This document shows positions 47,480-56,720 of a stretch of DNA of 64,000 nt, one piece after another. Origin of the DNA: Ligula intestinalis (lineage: Eukaryota; Platyhelminthes; Cestoda; Diphyllobothriidea; Diphyllobothriidae). The notes beneath the pieces were generated by a model that was given only the letters and a program-made list of their open reading frames with translations, did no database searches and was not told the DNA's origin. The translations under genes and the position numbers were made by a program. The stretch is taken from positions 8,608,556 to 8,672,555 of the forward strand of contig JAYGXS010000008.1 of the NCBI GenBank assembly GCA_036362985.1. Direction: 5' to 3'. The number at the start of each line of letters is the position of its first letter. Positions within the stretch are counted from its first letter, which is position 1.

Positions 47480-48616
47480 GATGTTCTGTAGTCTACTCTC
47501 ATGGACAAGGGAATCTTGTTCATTTCTTATTTCGGTAACCAAAAACAATGATTTTGTGGTAAAGCTTTCTCGTGAGGCCACCTAAAAATAAATTCCACTC
47601 CCCTAATTGTCTTACGGAATTAGTGGTTAGAGGTTTATTGCTAGCCATCGATCAATTGAAAGGCTTTCTAAAACAAGTTACATTTTGAAATAACTCTTTT
47701 ATTATATGTTTCGACGTCACGTTTCTGCGTAATTTACCTTTTTGACGATTAAGTCGGTATAAAAATGGTAAAGTGTGACCGATTTTGACTGCCCTGTGTA
47801 TTAGCAATAAATCTTCTGCCGCAAGTGAAAGAATTCCCTTATCTGGTAATACTGGAGCACTTTCTGGTATATATTTTTTATATTTTAAGCTCCGTTCTAA
47901 AATTGCAAAAGCACGTCATCTATGTGCTTGTTTACTTTCGTTGTTTTCGGTGTGGTAAAACAAAACAGAATTTTTTAAAGCTGAATCTGCTCTTCCTTTC
48001 CTGAAAAGAATGCGCTACCTGATACTGGCACTTACCTCAATTTCATACACGCAAAAGGACATTTTTTTCATTCTCTGAAAAGATATACTTAAACCTTTTC
48101 TGTTTCTATTATAAATCATATTTATAGTAGAAACACGCACAAACAAGAATTTTTGGTCTGCAGCTTTTAATAGCGTTTGTAAAATGTCTTGGATATCGAC
48201 AACCTGCAGATTTTGCCAAATTCTGCGCCTATCTCCCTTCAATATACCGATCTGAACTGAAATCTTCTAGTAAAGTGCATTTGCGCATCAGGTCAATTCA
48301 GCGAATAAAGTCAACCTACTCAAATTTGTGTTGAACCACCTACTTAAATTTTGATCTCCACATTTCATAAGCTAGGTGATCCACTGTAGTTTTATGTTAG
48401 GGTTAGTTTCGGAATTTCCTGCCCTGGAATTACGCACAAGACCGCCCACTTTTGCTTAGGCCGGCCGTTCCTATTCCCGTGTTCTTTTTATGAGCCTTAT
48501 GAGTAATCCTAACCGGCATATACAGTTCTGCGAATCCTGCAAACAAATCTTAGGACGAAATTAAACTTGGAAGTTTAGCGTATATCTGGAAAGTTATTTT
48601 GATGAACTGAGTGGAT

Positions 48617-48662
<46 letters not shown>

Positions 48663-48950
48663 GGCTTTGGTTTGGAAAACTGCCCTCTTATTTAAAGTTA
48701 TTGGGGGAAATAGGCTCTCATCTTGGCTAAATCTTGAGTATGTATATATAAAAGGAATTCCGTGTGCTATAAGGAAAGACAGGACGAAACTTTCTTCTAA
48801 TATGCATTGTGCCGTTGAAGAATTCCATAATTAGTAAAAAAAGGTGGAAAAATAATCCCTTCTTGTGTTTGGAAAATTTTGTGCGAAGTTGATCAAATGG
48901 AACTAAAGCGAAGTTTAAGAAATCGCATTTATTTTCAGAAACAACCAGCA
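47480..48950. other. AT-rich intron sequence
   Basis: No exon was recognised. The stretch contains the (TAA)n microsatellite and no other named feature. Confidence 0.4.
48619..48662 (+). repeat. (TAA)n microsatellite
   Basis: About fourteen uninterrupted TAA units. Confidence 0.93.
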
Positions 48951-48954
48951 ATAG

Positions 48955-50065
48955 AAGTTTAAAAAATTATATTTAGCTGTTCTGTGAAGTTTTTTTTAAA
49001 AAATGCAGTAAAAACAAGTTCTTGGTAGAACATTTTCTTTTACCACACAGCTGGCTGTGCGCGTAAACAAAGTGTCTTAATGTTACCGCGCAGACGGCCA
49101 ATAGAAAGCCTTATTGAATGTAAGTCGTGTAAAAATATAGTTTTTTATAAACAAGAGGTTCCTCTCAAGCGTTATTTAGAAACGGAACAGACAGAAGAAT
49201 AATAAATATTTCAAAAAATGGTCACATACATGGCCTGTTTTTTTGCAGTTGCACGTTTATTACGGATCTTGTAATAAATCTTCTCAAGTGAAAAATAATC
49301 CGTTATAAATAGAAAGGTATGTTCTTTAATCTCCAGTCAAATTGGATCGTTTTCCTTCAGAAAATTTCAAGAAATTGTCAAAACTTCCCATTTTCCCTGT
49401 GAGATAATCTTGGAAAAAGTTAATATACGCAGAAGTTCGTCAGCTTAATATTCGATTAAAACACTTTTTACAGAGGTAACCTATTATGGAAACTTTTTTT
49501 ATTAATCTTAGGAATAACAATATGCGTGTTATATAGCAGACATGTTGTATGCCCGAAAATGTGGTTTGTTGTTTTGAAGCATTTCAAAATTTGACCAACA
49601 TGGCCATCTGCATAGGAAATAATATCCAAAGCTCTTTTTTCGGTAAATGTTGTTTAGTTTTATCTTATTTTGAAGGGTTTGATATAAATGTCGAACAAAC
49701 GGACAATACGTAAACGTATGAATAAATACACCAAAAAATACCGAACTGAATACAGAATTTATTCAACGATATTCAATAACTGTGAATGTAGTCTTACTCA
49801 AAGATACGAAATATTTTGACTGAAGGCAAGTTCTCTTTGTATAAAGAAATCGGTTGCTTGAAGTTTTCTACTCAACAAACTTTAAATTTATTGTTCTAAT
49901 TTATAGCTATTTTTGACGTCTCCACAAGCTGGGAATTATCGAGAAAATTTTATTTTTCTTAAAAAACACTTAGTACTTTTTATAGTTCTTTCAAGTACTT
50001 AGTATGCCTAATGTTGCTCATTATTATTCATAAGTTTTCGTAAATGCGTACCCGCTGGTATGGGA
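48955..50065 (-). repeat. About 1.1-kb repeat, left arm of inverted pair
   Basis: The reverse complement is collinear with 55625-56720 continued at 58485-58700. Shared blocks include acgacttacattcaataagg, gttaatatacgcagaagtt, caaaacagcaaaccacat and tttgactggagat. The arm ends about 180 bp before MBOAT exon B. It lacks both insertions found in the right arm, so it serves as their empty site. The element type is unknown. Confidence 0.82.
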
Positions 50066-50246
50066 GAAATAGTCGAACATTTACAGATTTCGGAAATTTG
50101 CTTGCAGCACTCGCAGAACTGTATATAGCTGCTCAGAATTGTGGGCAGTATGGGGCTCGTTTCTGTCGTGTCCCGCTTACCTTGTCACGATTTGCTTTAA
50201 TCTTGATTGTACTTACTTCTCCCTGCATGTGTGTGCTTCCCTGCAG

Positions 50247-50507
50247 GCCAATGATGGTGCTTGTACAGCGGTTAACCCTGCTGGCGGCCAATCTCCTGGA
50301 CGGAGACACCATCCGGAAGGAGGACCAGCAAGGTAGTCTTCGTGTGAGCAACGGGAGCCTATCCCCTGACCACGAAAACTCGCACGTCGAGCCGACTGGC
50401 GACGGCAACGCCGGTACTGGCATGCCACCCGCATCAGCAACAACAAAGCCGCTCAACCCACACTCCTCCTCTCATCTCACAGACTTGCAACGGGAGCTTG
50501 CCGTCTT
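50247..50507 (+). CDS. MBOAT lysophospholipid acyltransferase, exon B
   Basis: The acceptor CCCTGCAG ends at 50246 and the donor TT|GTAAGC starts at 50508, giving 261 nt. The exon encodes LPMMVLVQRLTLLAANLLDG, then DTIRKEDQQG, a low-complexity Ser/Pro/Thr/Asn linker of about 45 residues, and LTDLQRELAV. The MM(I/V).xQ.(I/L)T.LA....DG block and the closing RDLAV-like motif are characteristic of MBOAT1/2. The linker between them is much longer than in the human enzymes and looks disordered. The first base completes a codon begun in exon A, and the last two are completed in exon C. Confidence 0.87.
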
Positions 50508-50509
50508 GT

Positions 50510-51285
50510 AAGCTTTTGACTTCTTCTTCCCCTCATCCATTAACTGTATCCAGCTTAGGCCTCCGTAGTCGGCGTTTGATTAGGGTAAACGTTGGTTTAG
50601 CAAAATGTGCTAGTTTAAGCCCTTTTTAATGTGGTGAAAATACCCCGAGGGCGAACAGGATTTTTAATTATTGTGAAAATAGGGTTCTCCTATCTGCCAT
50701 TTGAACGCTTCGAATATGCTCCTACCGTTGTGCGCTAGAGCGCCAAGCTGGAGCCCTTGTGTTTTTGGTTATTTTGGGCGAAAAGCTCACGGTAGTCCGG
50801 GGGGGGGGGGGGGGCCTTACCGGCAGATGTCGGGAAGACTTGAATGACCATGTCTGATTCATTTGCTGTTCTTAGCCAGCCGGCTAGCCACGATTCCAAG
50901 AAAAAGGAGGCGGTTCTCAGGTTTGAAGGCAGATGTAAAGTTGGTCGTAAGGATGACCATTCAGACCAATTGCGAATCAGATGATCGCGAAATGTAGAGT
51001 GACCCGTCCTTTACGGTCCCCGAGTGTCTTTGCTGTTAGGAGATCCTTACTGGAGGCCTCGAGGGTTTATGTGTACTCACTAAGACACCACCTTTCAGTT
51101 TCACTTTACTTCGCTTCACCAATATCTTCGTACCCACTGTAACGGAAACGTCGCTAGAACGCCCGCCAACGCCAGCACAATGGCATATTTGAAGCCCCCC
51201 TCTGTGATTGATCAGTTGAGTAGAACATCAGGCTGTTCAGTCACATGCGACTGTATCGCGGGGGAAGGATATGTAAGTTAATAAG
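50510..51285. other. Intron sequence, nothing recognised
   Basis: It contains a 16-G run at about 50799-50814 and no supported exon. Confidence 0.4.
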
Positions 51286-51289
51286 GTTA

Positions 51290-51560
51290 AATCCTAGCCA
51301 GTGCAATCTTCTGGCCTGGTTCCTTAGGAGAAGCAGAAGACGGTGGGAGGCCACAGTAGTAGGAAGAGTTTATTCTGTTCAGAGGGAGCGACAAAAAAGG
51401 TAGGACGAAGTCGACTATCAGACGAGCGTAGGTCTGCACCCGAGTGGGGCAGAATCGGAAGTGCTTGTCTGGCAGCAGTCATCCCAGCGGCCACCGAGAG
51501 CAGCCTTTGTCTTAGACAACATTTAATGTGACTGGTTTAGGCCAGGCTGAAGTGCGCAAG
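51290..51560 (+). repeat. Dispersed repeat family A, copy 6
   Basis: It opens agtgcaatcttctggcctgg and continues ttccttaggagaag, ggaggccacagtagtagga, agagtttattctgt and actatcagacgagcg. Confidence 0.7.
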
Positions 51561-52586
51561 TGCGCGCGTTGTCAGCCGTAGGGAATCGAGCGTTAATGCA
51601 GTGTGCGGCTGCTGTCGCGTGACCTCATACGTGGCGTGGAGCACCAGTGCCAGCAGCTCAGACCAGCGCTGTCGACGGACATATAGACCCCCCTGGGACG
51701 TAGGCGTATTCATCTGCACATAGACATATCTGCTTGACTTCGCTTGTGCAACACGTAATCGGGCGACGTTATTTGCCAGTTTAGTTGGGATCCGAGCGAA
51801 ACTTTGAGCACGCGCGTGCTGGAAATGTCTGGTCACGTGACCGGAGGTGGGGGGGGGAGTGTGATGCCTGTCATGCATAACATTATCCGAAGCGTTGCAG
51901 GCGCATATGAGGGGCGCGTTCATGTCTGCGGGAGGGGACGTTTTTCCGCTTGTCAACCACGGGGGGGGGGGGATATCGATCTCGTTGCCACCTCCCACAC
52001 CGACGTGTTACTATCAGCCCGTGGACTAACTGCAGATAGCAATAGGCACACTGTGGCGGGGCCGAAGGACGTGAATCTCTCCATCTATCGCATTTGTGGT
52101 TAAGCTTTCGTTGGGACAGGAGACAACCCGACCAGCCCCTATCATGTAGCTCTTTTTATTTTGTGGCTTATAGCTCTCCCCCCCTATTGGCCCCTGCAGG
52201 GTACACGCACTCACGTACAAGCTAATGGTGGCCTCGTCTGCGTGTCATCGAGCACTAGATTTAGAGTAGTCGCCAAAGACCATGCAATTTTCATAACTTA
52301 CTTACTTGATAGTTGATCCGATTAGCTCCTGTTGTTGGATGAATCGGCTTCACGGATGTCACGAATAGAAGCGGCCCATTGGCGGCGGTCAGAGGCGAGC
52401 TCTTCACAGATGTTAACCCATTGTTTGTTCCAATGTCGCAAGCCTTAAACGGTTACGAGGCCCATCCGTTCAACGTCCGACTTAACGGTGCTGAGCCATG
52501 TCTTCAGTTGACCGCCTTGCACTGCGAGAAGGGTTCACGACCAATCTGCAGAGGTCCGTCGATTGTTTGCGCAGGACATGGTCAAA

Positions 52587-54005
52587 CTACTGCAATCGGC
52601 GATGCTGGATGTACGATGCTAGACTTGGTAGTTTGAAACATCTGCGGTATTCCTCAACATTGGAGATTCGATCCTGCCAGAAAACTCTTGAGAGGCGTCG
52701 AAGACACCAACGGTCAAAGACTTCGAGCGATAGGATGTCTGCCTTTCTCACTGACCATGTTTCGCAGGCATATACTAACACCGGTCTGATTGATGCTTTG
52801 TATATCAGCAGCTTAGTACGTAAACTGATGTCTGAGCGAGACCAGAGTGGTCTGGCTAGCAGCCTAAATGCATTTCTAGCCTGCGCGATTCGGTTCTTGA
52901 GTTCGTCTTTGGCCTGTCCATTGGCTAGCATATTCGAGCCCAAATAGCGGAAGCAGCTAACTTCTTCAATGGGTTGACCGCTGATAAACAGTGGTTGTGC
53001 TGTGCCCAGATACGTAGTCAGGAGCTTTGTCTTGCGCACATTAATTGTCAGACCAACAGTTGCAGCGAAGCTGGTGATTCTGTCTAGCGTTGGCTGTAGT
53101 GATTGAGGAGTTTTACCGAGTAAGACAATGTCATCGGCATATTCCAGGTCCGGTACTCTGAATTCGGGGCTGATTTCACATCAACTGTCAGGTAGAATTG
53201 ACTTATGCATTGCCCAGTCGATCAAGAAGTTGAAGAGAACTGGAGAAAGAGGGCACCCTTGTCGAACTCCACAAATCAGAGGGAGAGAAGTTGACTCTTT
53301 ACCAAGGGTTCTAACTTGGGCTGATGTTGTGCCATAGTAAGCTTTGATTAGATTGAGCAACTTTGGTGGGAGACCGTCAGCAAGCAAGACTTGCCATAAA
53401 GCTTCTTTATCGATAGAATCAAAGGCGGTCTCGAAGTCGATGAAACAGGCGGTGGTGATCTGTTGGTTTTGATGTCTGTGCTCTAGTATGGGGCGTAGAA
53501 TGAAGATCTGGTCCATACATCCTCTACCTGGACGAAATCCTCCTTGGTTAGGACAAGTACGAAGATTGCGCTCAGTCGAAATTCTACGGAGAAGGATGGT
53601 CGCAAACACTTTGGCGGCTATATCTATGAGGCTGATGCCGCGGTAGTTTGATCATAATGTCCTGTCACCGCGCTTCGGTATCGGTAAAATAATGGACAGT
53701 GACCAGTCAGTCGGGATGAATTCGGTAGTCCATAAAGTCGAGTACAGTCGATGTATTGATTCCGTCAAAGCAGGACAATTAGTTTTATAGGCTTCTGCTG
53801 GGATAACATCTTCACCCGCTGCCTTCCGAACTTTTAATCGTTTTAATACCGATTCCACTTCAAATCTCGTAGGTGGCTCGCAGTCTCTACCGTATGGAAT
53901 TCCAGTTGATAGCTGTAGGTTCGCAGGTGAACGTATAGGCGGATCCAGTAGTTCGCTGAAGTGCTCTTGCCATCGATCGATTTTGCCAGCCATATCAGTT
54001 ATCAC
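52587..54005 (-). pseudogene. RTE reverse transcriptase, broken
   Basis: Three frames on the minus strand reconstruct RT order without being joined. 54005-53652 has VLKRLKVRKAAGEDVIPAEA and SIILPIPKRGD. 53609-53181 has LRTCPNQGGFRPGRGCMDQI, ACFIDFETAFDSIDKEALW and LICGVRQGCPLSPVLFNFLI. 53039-52587 has KTKLLTTYLG, EVSCFRYLGSNM and YACETWSVRKADI. The YADD box lies between the last two (minus strand near 53130, LEYADDIVLLG). At least two frame disruptions separate them. Confidence 0.85.
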
Positions 54006-54163
54006 TTGACCCGAGTTATCCCGAACGGTATTGCAAGGCGGTTTATATTTTCCTGATGCTTTACGTAAAGGTAATAGAGCTGGTGGAAGTTACCAGAGTT
54101 TGAAGCTGATTCCATGGAGCCATCTAGCTCGGTCCAATGGTTCTGACGGTCGCATCTTGCTGA

Positions 54164-55624
54164 TTACGTAGTTTGGCGTCTCAATGAGCGATAGTTCTCT
54201 GAGTTTGACAACCAAGCGATTCTAGCTTGTGCCGATAGATGGAAGGTGGTTGTGGAAATCCAGTTCTGTTGCAAGCTCAAATTCATCGCACTTTGTAGCG
54301 CGTCTCTCAAATGTGGCCACTGAGTATCGGGCGAAGTTTCATTATCGACGTCGTCTGGAGGTTCGATGCGAACAGTGGATTGATCTCGGATCCGTGCAGT
54401 GAGACTTTCATTAAACGCTTCACGGATTTCTGTGTGTGATAGTGCCATAACGTTTGCACGTTTTGGGGGCAGTTTCTTACTTCGATTCGACAAACGAAGC
54501 TTCAAGCGGGCACGGACAGGTACGTGATCCGACCCAACTTCCGCACCTCGAAACGATCGGCTGTCGGATGCTGAGGTGGTCCACCTTGAGCGTACTAAGA
54601 TGTAGTCTATCTGGTTTGCCGTTCGACCATCGTTTGAATACCATGTTAGCAACTGCCGATGGGGGTGTTGAAAACGAGTGTTTATAACGACGAGATGGTT
54701 ATAATCAGCAAATGTTACCAATCGTTCTCCGTTGTCGCAACGTTGGCCCAGTCCGTATTTTCCGATGACGTGTCTCGAGATTTCATCGCACGGGCCAGTC
54801 CTGGCATTCCAGTCTCCGGCGACGAAGAGCGAGTCTCTAGGGGGTATCCTGGTCACTGTAGCTTGAAGGCGTTCATAGAACTCCGTCTTAACTGCTTCAT
54901 CCGCTTGCGATGTTGGGGCATAAACGGCAACCAGAGACATATTTGCAATGGTGCCTTTGAAGCGGGCTGTGGCAATCCGCTCTGAGATAGACTCAAACGC
55001 TAAAAGAGTGTTATTCACCTTTTTTGTCATGGCTATTGCCACCGCATGCAGTTCTGTGTTCGTTTGTGGTCCGCTGTGGAGGAGCACGTACTCAGCATCC
55101 TCTTGTGGGACTTTGATTACTCTCGTTCCAGAGTCTGGGAGACGAACTTCTGACAGACAGGCAACGTCTACTTTATAGTCCCATAATGCGCGTGCTAGAA
55201 ATGTTTGACGGTCGGGATCAAGCAATGTCCGCACATTCCAGCAACCAATGTTCAAAGTGTGTTGCGAATTTAGGGTACTGGCTTGCATATTTGACATTCC
55301 AGGCACCAGGCGACCACGGAGCGCGTCGCTTCCCAGGGATGCCGTAGCATTGTTCAAGTTGAGAGCACTGGCTTGCATATTTGGCACCCCAGGCACCAGA
55401 CGACCACGGAGCGCGTCGCTTCCCGGGGACGCCGTAGCAGTATTGAGATTCGTGATATTCGTATTGTCCATGAAGTTTTTTGGGAATTTTGTTACAGATG
55501 ACGTCCCCGGTGTTACCTGCCATTGCCCTCTGTTCGCCGTGAGTTTCCCCACGCTGCCCGCGAACCACCGTCGGGGAGGTCGAGGGTTGGATTTCGGTTC
55601 ATAACTTTGTATAAGTTTGATCAT
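54164..55624 (-). CDS. Retrotransposon AP-endonuclease ORF (486 codons)
   Basis: Residues 1-55 are unassigned. Residues 60-119 are two tandem 30-residue repeats (each with SDALRGRLVPG and NMQAS). The exonuclease-endonuclease-phosphatase fold starts at about residue 123 with LNIGCWNVRTLL. Recognisable active-site blocks follow: LSEVRLPDSG (Glu159), VYAPTSQ (234-240), GDWNARTG (270-277) and GSDHVPV (364-370, catalytic Asp-His). All expected metal and catalytic residues are present. This enzyme would nick target DNA to prime reverse transcription. A stop at 54164 ends the frame before the RT, so the copy is defective for mobility. Confidence 0.85.
   Translation of the reverse strand: MIKLIQSYEPKSNPRPPRRWFAGSVGKLTANRGQWQVTPGTSSVTKFPKNFMDNTNITNLNTATASPGSDALRGRLVPGVPNMQASALNLNNATASLGSDALRGRLVPGMSNMQASTLNSQHTLNIGCWNVRTLLDPDRQTFLARALWDYKVDVACLSEVRLPDSGTRVIKVPQEDAEYVLLHSGPQTNTELHAVAIAMTKKVNNTLLAFESISERIATARFKGTIANMSLVAVYAPTSQADEAVKTEFYERLQATVTRIPPRDSLFVAGDWNARTGPCDEISRHVIGKYGLGQRCDNGERLVTFADYNHLVVINTRFQHPHRQLLTWYSNDGRTANQIDYILVRSRWTTSASDSRSFRGAEVGSDHVPVRARLKLRLSNRSKKLPPKRANVMALSHTEIREAFNESLTARIRDQSTVRIEPPDDVDNETSPDTQWPHLRDALQSAMNLSLQQNWISTTTFHLSAQARIAWLSNSENYRSLRRQTT
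55268..55447 (-). repeat. 90-bp tandem duplication in RTE ORF
   Basis: Two 90-bp units (55358-55447 and 55268-55357) encode 30-residue repeats differing at a handful of positions. The spacing of gcttgcatat at 55281 and 55371 is exactly 90. The duplication is in frame. Confidence 0.92.
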
Positions 55625-56720
55625 TACTCGGATACCAGTGTGAATGCATTTAGGAAGATTTAGAAATAATAATGAACTGCATGAGACATATTAAGTACTT
55701 AAAAGAACTATAGGAATTCACGAATGCGAGAGAATATTCGCATTCCAGGTATGTCTATTGGTAAAGGAGACAAATGGTAGCTTCCTCATTTGTTGCTGTT
55801 TCTCCCCCTCTGACGATGGTCTCTTGTAGGAGCTCGAAAGCTCAGGAAGAAATAAATTTCGTTCCAGTGTTCGACCATTTGTCTCCTTTACTATAGGAAT
55901 TGCTAAGTGTTGGAAAGAAAAATAAAATTTTCTCCATAATCCCGTGGTTATCGAGACGTAAAAAGGTCTATAATTTAGAACAACAAATTTAGATATTGTG
56001 TTAAATTGAAAACTTGAAGCAACCACTTTTTATATGTCGAAAGAACTTTTCTTTAGTCAAGGTATTCTGTAAAATTTAATCTTACTGGATAAGTATTTAT
56101 TGAATGTCATCAACAAAAGTGTGTCATAATATTGCTTGTTTTTACTGTCTACATTGATAAATTTCTAAATTCTGCATCTGTCCGACGTTTACAGCAAAAC
56201 TTTTTCAATAAGATAGATACGAAGAGCATTTACCGAAATAAAGTGTTTTCTGATATTAGTTTTAATTAATATGGCAACGTTTTTGATATACAGAAATGCC
56301 TCAAAACAGCAAACCACATTGTCGAGAGTAAATCTTGTCCGCAGTGGAGTTGTGAGGTTAATATTTCTAAGATCAATCAAAAAAAAACTTTCCATAAAAG
56401 GTTACCTCTTACGAAGTGTTTTGATAAGATATTCGGCTGACAAACTTCTGCGTATATTAACTTTTTTCAACTTAATAACATAATGAAATTTGAGGATTTT
56501 GAGAATTTCTTTAAGTTTTCTGAAGACAAAGAATTCAATTTGACTGGAGATGAAAGATCTTTCTTTTCTCTTTATAATGGATTACCTTTCGCATATTTGG
56601 ATTGATTCCATTTTCTGATATAATTATGCGAATTCAAAAAAAGTGGCCATATACATTGCCATTTTTTGGAATACTTATTAGTCTTCTGTCTATTCCGTTT
56701 CTAAAAGACGCAAAAGGTGA
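55625..56720 (+). repeat. About 1.1-kb repeat, right arm of inverted pair (first part)
   Basis: It is the inverted copy of 49080-50065. It is interrupted by a 172-bp insertion at 55719-55890 and, at 56720, by the PLE-A insertion. The remaining part of the arm resumes near 58485. By eye the arms are roughly 70-80% identical in the better blocks. Confidence 0.82.
55719..55890 (+). mobile_element. 172-bp insertion with 11-bp TSD and PLE-like tail
   Basis: CTATAGGAATT at 55708-55718 is repeated at 55891-55901. The left arm at about 49985 has a single corresponding site, so this is a true insertion. Inside is a hairpin GAATGCGA...TCGCATTC (from 55723). An 18-bp perfect inverted pair GTAAAGGAGACAAATGGT at about 55762 and 55875 flanks the motif ctctgacgatggtctcttgt, ggagctcgaaagctcagg. 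The latter resembles the tails of PLE-B and PLE-C. Confidence 0.75.

Larger units (their letters stand above)
52297..55624 (-). mobile_element. RTE-type non-LTR retrotransposon, nearly complete
   Basis: An element of about 3.3 kb on the minus strand has an AP endonuclease followed by reverse transcriptase in RTE order and size. The 3' end has a short repetitive tail (aagtaagtaag near 52300). The endonuclease half is one open frame. The RT half is broken into several frames by stops and frameshifts, so it cannot make a full protein. Its 5' end abuts the right arm of the inverted repeat at 55625. Confidence 0.85.
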
